NCBI GenBank assembly: GCA_018971385.1
Contig: JAGXAY010000011.1
Span: 1 to 37,997, forward strand
Direction of reading: 5' to 3'
Origin: Acidobacteriota bacterium
GTDB taxonomy: Bacteria; Actinomycetota; Acidimicrobiia; Acidimicrobiales; RAAP-2
Length of the DNA stretch: 37,997 bases
Position 1 is the stretch's first letter; each line of letters opens with the position of its first letter. This document shows positions 7,370-15,564 of this stretch, piece after piece. Below the pieces are notes generated by a model. That model ran no database searches. It was not told where the DNA came from and saw only the letters and a list, made by a program, of their open reading frames with translations. Both the position numbers and the translations under genes were made by a program.

Positions 7370-9202
7370 GTGCCACCCTCCGATGTACCTCGTCTGGACG
7401 AGGGCGGGGTGAATCCCCTCGGTGGCGTTCTCTCGCGCTACCCCGGACCCCGGGCCGAGATTTCGACGCACCGCGACTGGCCGTGGTGGCGCCGGGTACT
7501 TCCCGTCATCGCGAGTCACCGAGTGAGTTTCGTGGCGGCCGTCGTCTTGAGTCTCGCGTCACTCGTCTTTCAGACCCTGGTTCCGAACGAGCTCTCTCGG
7601 GCGGTCAACGTCGTCGTTACCGGTCGGGGGTCTCTTCACGGGGCCGTCGAACTCACCCTCCTCCTGGGAATTCTTGCGGGAGTGACCGGCCTTCTCTCTC
7701 GACAGTACCTCTACCGCACGGCCTTTGACGTCGAGGCCGATCTACGCAGCCTGATCTACGAGCACCTCACCTCCCTCTCCTTTTCCTTCTACGACCGGGT
7801 GCAGTCCGGACAGCTCATTTCTCGCGCCAACAGTGATATTCGCAGCGTGCAGATGTACTCAACGTTCGCCCCGCTCATCGTGGTGCAGAGCCTCATCGGT
7901 GTACTGGCGTTTTGGTTCATGTTGGCCATCAACGTCACCCTCGCCCTCGTTGCCATGATCGTGATGCCGATTCTCTACGTCGTCGGACTAAAGATGCGCC
8001 AGGTCCTCTTTCCCATTTCGTGGATTACTCAGGCGCGTCTGGCCGACGTCGCCACCCTGGTCGACGAGAACGTGAACGGGGTTCGGGTCGTCAAGGCCTT
8101 CGCCCAGGAAGAGGCTGAAATCAATCGAATGGCCGACGCCGCCGAGCGAGTGGCGTGGGCTTACGAGACCGACGCCCGCATTCGGGGTCGCTGGTCGCCC
8201 TGGGTGCAAAACCTCCCTCAGGTCGCTATCGCCCTGGTACTCGGCGTCGGAGGCGAGATGGTGATACACGCCCAGCTCACAGTGGGCGCCATCTTGGCCT
8301 TTACCGCCTACCTCGTGATGCTCCAGGCCCCCTTTATGATGCTCGGGCAACTCGTCATGATGGGCCAGCGGGCGAAGGCTAGTGCGGAGCGCATTTTCGA
8401 AGTTCTCGACGAAACCCCCGACATCACCGACCGGCCCGGAGCGAGAGACCTCGATAGCGCTCGCGGAGAGGTGGAGTTCGATCACGTCCACTTCGCCTAC
8501 CGGGACGACGTTCCGGTGCTGCGCGACGTGACTCTGCACATTGGCGCCGGTGAACGAGTGGCCCTCGTGGGGGCGACCGGATCGGGTAAGACCACCGTCG
8601 CCCGTCTCCTCACTCGGTTTTACGATCCCCTCGGCGGCGTTATCCGGATTGACGGCCTCGACATCGCCGATCTCACCCTTCATTCCCTGCGCCGACTCGT
8701 CGGCGTGGTGACTGACGACGCCTTCCTCTTCTCCGTCTCCGTTCGCGACAACATCGCCTACGCCCGACCGAACGCCGCCGACGACGACGACGTGGTAGCG
8801 GCCGCCCGAGCCGCCGGAGCGGACGGGTTCATTCGGGACTTGCCCCTCGGCTACGACACCGTCATCGGTGAGCGGGGCTACACCTTGTCGGGGGGTCAGC
8901 GTCAGCGCCTGGCCATCGCCCGAACTCTCCTCGCGAATCCGCCGATTCTCGTTCTGGACGACGCCACCAGTGCCATCGACGTTCACGTCGAGACGGCCAT
9001 CCACGACGCCCTCGACTCACTACTCGAGCACCGCACGACGTTGATCATTGCCCACCGGGTCTCCACGATTGCTCTGGCCGACCGGGTCATCGTGCTCGAC
9101 GAGGGGCGCATCAGCGCTCAGGGCTCTCACGAGGACCTTCTCGCATCGAGCGAACTCTACCGCCGCATTCTCGCCCAGGCAGACGCGGAGGACCGCTCGT
9201 GA
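7370..9202 (+). CDS. ABC exporter half-transporter A, with degenerate catalytic residues
   Basis: A 610-residue half-transporter with an N-terminal six-helix exporter domain (about residues 40-340) and a C-terminal ATPase. Walker A is GATGSGKT (about 401-408), the signature LSGGQ (506-510) is canonical and the H-loop AHR is present. Two residues deviate: the Walker B motif reads LDDATSAID, giving Asp531 where the catalytic Glu should be, and the Q-loop reads VTDDAFLF, with Asp for Gln. This is the pattern of the degenerate-site subunit of heterodimeric exporters such as TM287/288. The partner gene overlaps its stop by four bases (GTGA). Substrate is unknown; lipid or drug export is typical. 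Confidence 0.88.
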   Translation: MPPSDVPRLDEGGVNPLGGVLSRYPGPRAEISTHRDWPWWRRVLPVIASHRVSFVAAVVLSLASLVFQTLVPNELSRAVNVVVTGRGSLHGAVELTLLLGILAGVTGLLSRQYLYRTAFDVEADLRSLIYEHLTSLSFSFYDRVQSGQLISRANSDIRSVQMYSTFAPLIVVQSLIGVLAFWFMLAINVTLALVAMIVMPILYVVGLKMRQVLFPISWITQARLADVATLVDENVNGVRVVKAFAQEEAEINRMADAAERVAWAYETDARIRGRWSPWVQNLPQVAIALVLGVGGEMVIHAQLTVGAILAFTAYLVMLQAPFMMLGQLVMMGQRAKASAERIFEVLDETPDITDRPGARDLDSARGEVEFDHVHFAYRDDVPVLRDVTLHIGAGERVALVGATGSGKTTVARLLTRFYDPLGGVIRIDGLDIADLTLHSLRRLVGVVTDDAFLFSVSVRDNIAYARPNAADDDDVVAAARAAGADGFIRDLPLGYDTVIGERGYTLSGGQRQRLAIARTLLANPPILVLDDATSAIDVHVETAIHDALDSLLEHRTTLIIAHRVSTIALADRVIVLDEGRISAQGSHEDLLASSELYRRILAQADAEDRS

Positions 9203-11130
9203 GTTTCGGAGTGGGCGGAGGTATGGGGGGTGGCTGGGGGGTGGGCCGGGCCAGCCCCGCGGGACTCCCCTTCGGGGGGATTCCCTCCGAGCTTCAAGCC
9301 GGTGTCGACGAGATTCTCGCCACCGAACCTCCCCACTCTCCGGCGAATCTGACGTTCCACCAGCGCCCGAGTGAGCTCGAGCGCGAACCGCTCCGGCTCA
9401 CGAGACTCGTACTGCACTACCGCGGCTGGCTGGTGGGCGCGTCCCTCCTCGTCCTCGTCTCCAGTCTCGTCCTCCAGGCGGGTCCGCTCATCACCGAGCT
9501 GGCCATCGACCACGGCATGATTCCCCACCACCATTCGACCTCCGTCGTGCTCGGTGCGGGTGGGCTCTACCTCGTCCTCGCCCTCGTCGGGGTCTTTAGT
9601 CAGCGCGGACAAGCGGTCGTCACCGGGCGCCTCGCGGCCCGGGTCATGCACGACTTGCGCCTACGGGTGTTCACCCACCTCCAGCGCCTGTCACTGGACT
9701 TTTTCACCGAGGAGAAGGTCGGCGTCCTCATCAGTCGAATGACGAGTGACATTGAGAATCTGCAGCAGCTCGTCCAGGACGGCGTCGCGTCCTTCGCTCT
9801 GCAGGGCCTCACCATGGTGGTCATCACTCTCGTCTTGTTTCTGACCAACGTGGAGTTGGCGCTCTGGACCCTGCTCCTCGTAGTTCCTCCGCTCCTCGCC
9901 CTCTCGATCTGGTTTCACCGCGCCTCGGAGAGGGGCTACCTCCTCTCGCGCGACCGCATCGCTCTCGTCTTAGCCGACCTCTCCGAGTCCCTCTACGGCA
10001 TGCGCGTGATCGCCGCCACGAATCGCCAACGTCGCAACATTCTCAACCACCGCCACGTCGTGGGCGCCTACCGGGACGCCAACCTTCTCACCGGTCGAAT
10101 TAACGCCCTCTACGGTCCGGCGACGGTGGCCCTCGCCATCATCGTGCAAGGAGTACTCCTCGGGGTCGGCGGGGACCTCGTTCTTCACCATCAGCTGAGC
10201 GTGGGTGCTCTCGTCGCCTTCACGCTCTACGTCGGTCGTTTCTTCCAGCCCATTCAGCTCCTGGTTCAGCAGTACAGCTCACTGCAGCAGAGTCGCTCCT
10301 CCATCACTCGACTGAGAGAACTGTTGGAAACCGCCCCGAGTGTCGACGACGAACGGGGCGCCGTTCCCTTCGTCATTCGGGAGGGGGCTATCACCTTCGA
10401 ACACGTCGATTTCGGATACGACCCCTCTCGTCTCATCCTCCACGACGTATCCCTCACCGTCGAGCCCGGAGAGACGGTCGCCTTCGTCGGACCGACGGGA
10501 GCCGGGAAGTCCACACTGGCGAAACTGGTCACTCGCTTTTACGATCCCCTCGCCGGCCGAGTACTCATCGACGGGGTCGACCTGCGATCAGTCACCCAGC
10601 ACTCCCTCCGCCGCCAGGTGGGAGTGGTTCCCCAGGAGCCCTTCCTCTTCTCCGGATCGATTCGGTCCAACATCACCTTCGCTCGCCCCGAGGCCTCGAA
10701 CGAAGAGGTGCAGGACGCCATCGACCAGGTGGGATTGCGCGACCTGGTCGATCGCCTCCCCGAGGGAGTAGACACCCCCGTACACGAGCGGGGACAGACT
10801 CTTTCGACCGGTGAGCGACAGCTCCTGGCCCTCGCCCGAGCCTTTCTCGCTCGGCCCCGCGTCCTCGTGCTCGATGAAGCCACCTCCTCGCTCGATCTAC
10901 GTAGTGAGGTGGTGGTTGAACGGGCCCTCGATCGCGTCCTCGAGGGACGAACCGCCATTCTCATCGCGCACCGCCTCACCACCGCCCAGCGGGCGGACCG
11001 CATCGTGGTCGTTGATCGGGGCGGCGTCGTCGAGATGGGCCGACCCGGCGAACTGCTCGCTCGCGAGGGTGCCTACGCCGCGATGTACGCCGCCTGGCTG
11101 GCGGCGGGGGGTCGCGACGTCGCTCGATAA
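9199..11130 (+). CDS. ABC exporter half-transporter B, catalytically canonical partner
   Basis: A 643-residue half-transporter whose N-terminus is a Gly-rich cytoplasmic extension (about 75 residues, containing GLPFGGIPSELQ) before the six-helix domain. The ATPase domain has Walker A GPTGAGKS (about 431-438), a normal Q-loop Gln (VVPQEPFLF) and a normal Walker B with catalytic Glu560 (LDEATSSLD). Its signature motif is altered to LSTGE (535-539) instead of LSGGQ. In a head-to-tail dimer this altered signature faces the defective Walker B of subunit A, so one site is fully degenerate and the other is complete. It is translationally coupled to subunit A by the four-base overlap. Confidence 0.88.
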   Translation: MSFGVGGGMGGGWGVGRASPAGLPFGGIPSELQAGVDEILATEPPHSPANLTFHQRPSELEREPLRLTRLVLHYRGWLVGASLLVLVSSLVLQAGPLITELAIDHGMIPHHHSTSVVLGAGGLYLVLALVGVFSQRGQAVVTGRLAARVMHDLRLRVFTHLQRLSLDFFTEEKVGVLISRMTSDIENLQQLVQDGVASFALQGLTMVVITLVLFLTNVELALWTLLLVVPPLLALSIWFHRASERGYLLSRDRIALVLADLSESLYGMRVIAATNRQRRNILNHRHVVGAYRDANLLTGRINALYGPATVALAIIVQGVLLGVGGDLVLHHQLSVGALVAFTLYVGRFFQPIQLLVQQYSSLQQSRSSITRLRELLETAPSVDDERGAVPFVIREGAITFEHVDFGYDPSRLILHDVSLTVEPGETVAFVGPTGAGKSTLAKLVTRFYDPLAGRVLIDGVDLRSVTQHSLRRQVGVVPQEPFLFSGSIRSNITFARPEASNEEVQDAIDQVGLRDLVDRLPEGVDTPVHERGQTLSTGERQLLALARAFLARPRVLVLDEATSSLDLRSEVVVERALDRVLEGRTAILIAHRLTTAQRADRIVVVDRGGVVEMGRPGELLAREGAYAAMYAAWLAAGGRDVAR

Positions 11131-11158
11131 ATCCACGTCACCCCGTCGCCATCTCCTC

Positions 11159-11164
11159 TAGGGT
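11159..11164 (+). promoter_or_regulatory. -10 element TAGGGT for glutamate dehydrogenase
   Basis: TAGGGT would place the transcript start near 11171, giving a leader of about 45 bases that begins with the 11172-11191 hairpin. Confidence 0.4.
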
Positions 11165-11171
11165 CAAAGGT

Positions 11172-11191
11172 GGGAGACCGAGGGGTCTCCC
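11172..11191 (+). other. Perfect 8-bp hairpin at the 5' end of the gdh leader, or terminator of the ABC pair
   Basis: GGGAGACC (11172-11179) pairs with GGTCTCCC (11184-11191) across a GAGG loop. If the TAGGGT element is used, the hairpin starts within two bases of the transcript 5' end. Alternatively it ends the ABC transcript, whose stop is 42 bases upstream. No T run follows. Confidence 0.5.
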
Positions 11192-11215
11192 GCTCGAGCG
11201 AAAGAGGGTGACAAC

Positions 11216-12484
11216 GTGGTCACAGTAGAGTCAGCTCCGGGCGCCTTTAATCCGTGGCGTCGGGTGGAGTCGTTAATCGAAGGAGCCGGTCGGGTCTTGG
11301 GACTCGACCGCGGTCTCGTCAAGCGTATTACGACCCCCGAGCGCATCTTGGAAGTCGCCGTTCCCGTCCGACTGGACTCCGGAGAAGTGGAAGTCTTCAC
11401 CGGGTGGCGCATTCTGCACGACACCTCCCGCGGTCCGGGGAAGGGCGGTATTCGCTTTCACCCCAGTGTCAACGTGGACGAGATTGCCGCGCTGAGTGCC
11501 GACATGTCGATCAAGTGCGCCGTCGTGAACATCCCCTACGGGGGCGCCAAGGGGGGGGTTCGCGTGGACCCCACCACTCTGTCGCGAGGGGAGTTGGAAC
11601 GATTGACGCGGCGTTACGCCTTCGCGATCGCTCCGGCCATCGGGCCCGAGACCGACATCCCGGCCCCCGACGTCAATACTGATCTCCAGGTGATGAGTTG
11701 GATCATGGACACGGTCTCCATGCTCCACGGACACGCGACCCCGGGTGCGGTGACGGGAAAGCCGCTCGCCATCGGGGGTACCGACGGTCACGCCGGGGCC
11801 ACGTCTCTCGGGGTCACCATCTGTACGTTGGCCCTCCTGAAGAACTTAGGAATCGACCCCGCGGGCCAACGGGTCATCGTTCAGGGTTACGGGAAGGTGG
11901 GCGCACCCCTCGTGCGCCTGCTGCACGATCGTGGCATGAAGGTCGTCGGCGTCGCCGACGTGCACGGCGCTCTCTACAACGACGCGGGTCTCGACCCCAC
12001 CACTCTCGCCAACCACGTCGCGGAGTTCGGCACGGTGGTCGGGTGCCCAGACGCGGACGCCCTGGCGGCGAGTGACGTCTTCGGGCTCGACGCCGACATT
12101 GCCATTCCCGCCGCCCTCGGTGGCGTTCTCACCGGGGAAGTCGCTTCCGCCATGAAGGCCCGCCTCGTCGTGGAGGCTGCGAACGGTCCGACCACGGGAG
12201 AGGGGGCCGCAGTTTTCGCCGATCGCGGAGTCACCGTCGTCCCCGACGTCCTCGCCAACGCCGGCGGCGTCGTCGCCTCCTACTTCGAGTGGGCCCAGGA
12301 CCTTCAGGGCTTCATGTGGGAGCGAGACCTTTTCCAAAGTCGGCTCGAGAAGTTCATGCACGAAGCCTTCAACCACGTGTGGAGTCGCCACCTCGACCTC
12401 GGCGTCAATCTTCGTGATGGCGCCATCGCGGTGGGTGTGGAACGCATTGCCGAAGCCACAACCCTGCGAGGACTCTTTCCGTGA
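11216..12484 (+). CDS. gdhA: Glutamate dehydrogenase (Glu/Leu/Phe/Val dehydrogenase family)
   Basis: A 422-residue hexameric-type glutamate dehydrogenase, reversibly converting glutamate to 2-oxoglutarate and ammonia. Visible motifs are KGGIRFHP, the catalytic-Lys segment IPYGGAKGGV, PAPDVNTD and the nucleotide-binding GYGKVG of the second domain. The length fits the approximately 420-residue class. The GTG start is preceded by AAGAGGG at a normal spacing. The stop TGA overlaps the GTG of a 42-residue gene (GTGA), so the two are probably co-translated. Coenzyme preference (NAD or NADP) is not decided here. Confidence 0.92.
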   Translation: MVTVESAPGAFNPWRRVESLIEGAGRVLGLDRGLVKRITTPERILEVAVPVRLDSGEVEVFTGWRILHDTSRGPGKGGIRFHPSVNVDEIAALSADMSIKCAVVNIPYGGAKGGVRVDPTTLSRGELERLTRRYAFAIAPAIGPETDIPAPDVNTDLQVMSWIMDTVSMLHGHATPGAVTGKPLAIGGTDGHAGATSLGVTICTLALLKNLGIDPAGQRVIVQGYGKVGAPLVRLLHDRGMKVVGVADVHGALYNDAGLDPTTLANHVAEFGTVVGCPDADALAASDVFGLDADIAIPAALGGVLTGEVASAMKARLVVEAANGPTTGEGAAVFADRGVTVVPDVLANAGGVVASYFEWAQDLQGFMWERDLFQSRLEKFMHEAFNHVWSRHLDLGVNLRDGAIAVGVERIAEATTLRGLFP

Positions 12485-12609
12485 GCGAACCGAGCCGCGA
12501 GGAACTGCTCGACATCATCGAACGACTTCGCGCCGAGGTGGAACGCTTACGGGCCCTCCTAGTGGCCCAGACCCACCGTGACCACGAGGTCCCTCCCCAC
12601 CACCGTTAG
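12481..12609 (+). CDS. 42-residue coiled-coil protein coupled to glutamate dehydrogenase
   Basis: A GTG overlapping the gdh stop (GTGA) opens a 42-codon frame ending TAG at 12607-12609. Hydrophobic residues fall at 9, 13, 16, 20, 23 and 27 (Leu, Ile, Leu, Val, Leu, Leu), a perfect 4-3 heptad repeat, flanked by Glu and Arg. The C-terminus is His- and Pro-rich (HEVPPHHR). Codons mostly end in G or C, as in neighbouring real genes. It has no recognised family. It may be a small partner of the dehydrogenase or simply a conserved microprotein. Its stop overlaps the stop of the convergent GH3 gene. Confidence 0.55.
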   Translation: MSEPSREELLDIIERLRAEVERLRALLVAQTHRDHEVPPHHR

Positions 12610-13718
12610 GGGGCGCAAGTGGGACTCAGGGACAGGTCGAGACTGGCCGCCCGACGCAAGGCGCTGAGTGACACAGTCCCGTCGTGGAGCGCGGCGACGA
12701 TACCGGCCGCCATGATCTCGGCACTACTCACCGGAGAGTGGACGCCAATCCCTGGAGTCCCGTCGATGAGCAGGTCCTCACCCGCGCGGATGGCCTGGGC
12801 ACTCGCGGCGCCGAGGGCCCAACCGGCCGCACTCACACTCTTCGCATCGAGAGCGTCGCTCACGATGGGTCCGACGTAGTTCAGTCGACTCCGCAGTGCC
12901 GCACTCGCCGCCGCCGACATGGTCGCCGGTCCGGTGGTGAGACCCGGCACGGTGGCGTTGGACATCATGACGAGACCGCCACTCGCCACACCGGCGCGAA
13001 ACGGCAGGAGAGAGGTGGTGAGAGTGGACCACGGACGAGTCCGAGCGGGACCCACGTCCGTATTCGGAGACACCCCGCCGAGTCCGGGAAAGTGCTTCAC
13101 TACCGCCCACTCTCCGGCCTCACGCACTCCCGTCACGAACGCCGCGACGTCGCGACTCGCCACCGCCGCTGATCCGGAAAAAGACCGCAATCCGTCGGCG
13201 TTCTCGACACCGGGCACCACGGAGGAGGGATCGAGGTCGGCGACGGGGGCGAGATCCCCAGTGATACCGAGATTGCGAAGGCGACGTCCCACCCGACGTC
13301 CGACGTCACGTATCTCTGAGGCCGTCATGGTGGAACCCATCACCTTCGCCCACGGCCACGTACCCACGAGGTTGGTCAGTCGAAGCACGCCTCCGCCCTC
13401 TTCGTCACTGACCACCAGGGGCTGAACGCGTCGGGGATTAAGTGACGACAACTGGTGCAGAGTCGATAACAGGTGTCCTGATCCCGTCGAACCGAAGAGC
13501 GTGATGGCCCCGAATCCCCGAAGAGCGGCGGCGCGTGCACTCGCGAGGTCCTCTCCGTTCACCGAGACTGACACGACCTCCTTCGCGAGTTCCGGACCGT
13601 TCCACGCCGCGACTCGAGACTGCGCACACGAGAGGGATGTCGCCCCCGCGCCCTCCGAGAGTGGAGTGGCGAGCCCGACGAGTCCCGCGCACGTGAGAAC
13701 GACACGAAGGAGGCGCAT
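12606..13718 (-). CDS. Secreted glycoside hydrolase family 3 (NagZ/LpqI-like), acid/base His missing
   Basis: A 370-residue protein with an N-terminal Sec signal (hydrophobic core about residues 4-20) followed by a GH3 N-terminal TIM-barrel domain and no second domain. Landmarks are SDEEGGGVLRL (104-114), APVADLDP, KHFPG (208-212) and the nucleophile segment IVSDALD with Asp288. In NagZ enzymes a DxH pair after KHFPGHG acts as acid/base; here the loop reads GLGGVSPNTDVG, so Asp221 is kept but the His is Gly. It may be a beta-N-acetylhexosaminidase variant, a phosphorylase or a non-catalytic relative. The ATG is leaderless: TAGTCT lies six bases upstream and its first three bases are the hisIE stop codon. 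Confidence 0.75.
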   Translation of the reverse strand: MRLLRVVLTCAGLVGLATPLSEGAGATSLSCAQSRVAAWNGPELAKEVVSVSVNGEDLASARAAALRGFGAITLFGSTGSGHLLSTLHQLSSLNPRRVQPLVVSDEEGGGVLRLTNLVGTWPWAKVMGSTMTASEIRDVGRRVGRRLRNLGITGDLAPVADLDPSSVVPGVENADGLRSFSGSAAVASRDVAAFVTGVREAGEWAVVKHFPGLGGVSPNTDVGPARTRPWSTLTTSLLPFRAGVASGGLVMMSNATVPGLTTGPATMSAAASAALRSRLNYVGPIVSDALDAKSVSAAGWALGAASAQAIRAGEDLLIDGTPGIGVHSPVSSAEIMAAGIVAALHDGTVSLSALRRAASLDLSLSPTCAP

Positions 13719-13724
13719 CCCCCG

Positions 13725-13730
13725 AGACTA
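13725..13730 (-). promoter_or_regulatory. -10 element TAGTCT for the GH3 gene, overlapping the hisIE stop codon
   Basis: On the minus strand TAGTCT is six bases before ATG 13718. Its TAG (13730-13728) is the stop codon of hisIE. Confidence 0.5.
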
Positions 13731-14279
13731 GGACCCCGTACTACGACGGCGAAGTTCGTCATCGACCGCCGCCGGATCGACGCCCGCCGACCGCCAGAGG
13801 AGGTGAAGGTGAAAGAGAAGATCTGCCGACTCCTCCACCAGTCGCTCCGAGGTCTGGGCCAGGGCCGCGACGATGACCTCGGCCGACTCCTCTCCCACCT
13901 TCTGAGCGAGAAAGGTGGGACCCTTCGCGAGCGAGGAGGAAACGTAGGACCCCTCAGCCTGTTCGGCTTCTCGTCGCAGAATCCTCCGCCAGAGCCACGG
14001 GGTAAAGCAGGAGGTCGAACCGTCGTGGCACGTCGGCCCGTCCGCGTGGACCGTAATTAACAGGGCGTCCTCGTCACAGTCGGGCACGATGTCACCCACG
14101 TGGAGAAAGTTCCCCGACGTCTCCCCCTTCTCCCACAGACGTTGACGGGAGCGGGAGAAGAAGTGCACCCGGCCCGACGTTCGTGTCGCGGCGAGGGCCT
14201 CGTCATCCATCCATCCGAGCATGAGAACACGCCCGGTGATCTCGTCTTGAATAATGGCCGCTCGTAACCCGTCACTCAT
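13728..14279 (-). CDS. hisIE: Bifunctional HisI-HisE: phosphoribosyl-AMP cyclohydrolase / phosphoribosyl-ATP pyrophosphatase
   Basis: A 183-residue fusion carrying histidine steps 2 and 3. The N-terminal half (about 1-100) is HisI: MLGWMDDEAL, the FFSRSRQRLWEKGETSGN stretch and the metal-binding DCDEDALL and GPTCH. The C-terminal half (about 105-183) is HisE with the nucleotide-pyrophosphohydrolase motif KVGEESAEVIVAA and EESADLLFH. HisIE fusions are common in many bacteria, though many actinobacteria keep the two apart. It is last in the operon and overlaps hisF by four bases (ATGA). Confidence 0.95.
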   Translation of the reverse strand: MSDGLRAAIIQDEITGRVLMLGWMDDEALAATRTSGRVHFFSRSRQRLWEKGETSGNFLHVGDIVPDCDEDALLITVHADGPTCHDGSTSCFTPWLWRRILRREAEQAEGSYVSSSLAKGPTFLAQKVGEESAEVIVAALAQTSERLVEESADLLFHLHLLWRSAGVDPAAVDDELRRRSTGS

Positions 14280-15028
14280 CGTCGCTCCTCCACTCGCCGC
14301 AGGGATATCCCGAGCGCACTGATCTCGGCGCGAAGCCCGGGTAACCCTTCGGGGTTCTCGTGCACAATCGAGGCGACGAGCGCGGCGTCGGTCACGCGGA
14401 GGGCGGCCGCCACATCCGCCGCCGATCCGGCCCCACCCGACGCGATAACCGGCACGTCCACCGCGTCGCGCACGGCGGCCGTGAGGACGAGGTCGTACCC
14501 GGACCGTTGTCCGTCGCGCTCAATCGACGTCAGCAGAATCTCCCCCGCTCCGCGAGCGGCCGCCTCCACGGCCCAGGGCACCGTCCGTAAGTCACTCGCG
14601 CGCCGGCCCCCGTGGGTGTAGACCACGTCGGCTCCGGCGTCGATGGCGACGACGACCGCCTGGGATCCGAATCGTTCCGCGATGCGAGTAATCAGCTCAG
14701 GTTCGGTAATCGCCGCCGAGTTCACTGAGACTCGGTCGGCCCCCGCCTCGATGATCCGTGAAGCGTCTTCGAGAGTCCTGATCCCTCCCCCGACGGTGAA
14801 GGGAATCTCGATCACGTCGGCCACCCGTTCGACCACCTCCACCAGGGTGTCGGCGCCATGAGGTGTCGCGGTGATGTCGAGGAACACCAGTTCGTCGGCT
14901 CCCCCGGCGCTGTAGTGACGGGCCAACTCGACGGGGTCTCCGACGTCGCGCAGGGCGACGAAACTGACCCCCTTCACCACGCGACCGTCGGCGACGTCGA
15001 GGCAGGGAATTAGGCGCGGGAGAGGCAT
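14276..15028 (-). CDS. hisF: Imidazole glycerol phosphate synthase, cyclase subunit
   Basis: A 250-residue TIM-barrel cyclase that works with HisH to make imidazole glycerol phosphate and AICAR. The N-terminal PCLDVADGRVVKG contains the catalytic Asp near residue 11, and VVVAIDAG holds the second catalytic Asp near 130. The phosphate-binding segments VGGGI and ASGGAG are present. Length is standard. It overlaps hisH by 19 bases and hisIE by four, so the synthase subunits are translated from tightly coupled frames. Confidence 0.97.
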   Translation of the reverse strand: MPLPRLIPCLDVADGRVVKGVSFVALRDVGDPVELARHYSAGGADELVFLDITATPHGADTLVEVVERVADVIEIPFTVGGGIRTLEDASRIIEAGADRVSVNSAAITEPELITRIAERFGSQAVVVAIDAGADVVYTHGGRRASDLRTVPWAVEAAARGAGEILLTSIERDGQRSGYDLVLTAAVRDAVDVPVIASGGAGSAADVAAALRVTDAALVASIVHENPEGLPGLRAEISALGISLRRVEERR

Positions 15029-15564
15029 CGATCCAAAAAGTTCAGGCCGGCGGCGTCACTCTTCTCCGGGTGAAACTGCACCCCGATAAATGCACCATGT
15101 TCGACCACCGCCGTCCAGCCTTCACTGGTGGCGACGCGGTGGGGAGATTCGGCGACAAAGGAGTGGGCGAAGTAGTAGGCCTCATCCCAGGGGTCGACAA
15201 TCGCCCACCCGAGTCGGGGAACGCGGGGCGCGTCTAGGCGGATGACGACGCCGGCGAGGAGGCCCAGGCCCTTCACCCCGCCGTCTTCCTCCGAGGCTTG
15301 GAGAGCCAGCTGCATGCCGAGACAAATTCCGAGGATGGGATGAGAGGCGGCGAAGCGCTCCCGCAAAGCGGAGGCCGCGCCAGTTTCCTCGAGGTGCTCC
15401 ATCGCGCTCTTGGCCGAACCCACTCCGGGCAGAATCACCCAGGGGGCGTTCAAAATGAGTTCGGGTTGAGAGCTCACCACACTCGTCCGACCGAGGTGTT
15501 CTAGCGCAGCCCGCACGGAATGGGTATTCCCCGCCCCGTAGTCCACGACGACCACGTCGCTCAT
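15010..15564 (-). CDS. hisH: Imidazole glycerol phosphate synthase, glutamine amidotransferase subunit
   Basis: A 184-residue class I glutamine amidotransferase (somewhat shorter than the usual 195-210) that supplies ammonia to HisF. The triad is visible: the nucleophile Cys in GICLGMQL and the His and Glu in FHPEKS. The N-terminal DYGAGNTHSV and LPGVGSA segments are typical. Its end overlaps the start of hisF by 19 bases, and its ATG overlaps the hisCB stop by four. Confidence 0.95.
   Translation of the reverse strand: MSDVVVVDYGAGNTHSVRAALEHLGRTSVVSSQPELILNAPWVILPGVGSAKSAMEHLEETGAASALRERFAASHPILGICLGMQLALQASEEDGGVKGLGLLAGVVIRLDAPRVPRLGWAIVDPWDEAYYFAHSFVAESPHRVATSEGWTAVVEHGAFIGVQFHPEKSDAAGLNFLDRCLSRA

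Noticed and set aside
7988-9004. A 338-codon open frame antisense to the first ABC exporter gene
   Set aside because: It is a mirror of a strongly biased coding region with no start signal and no family features.
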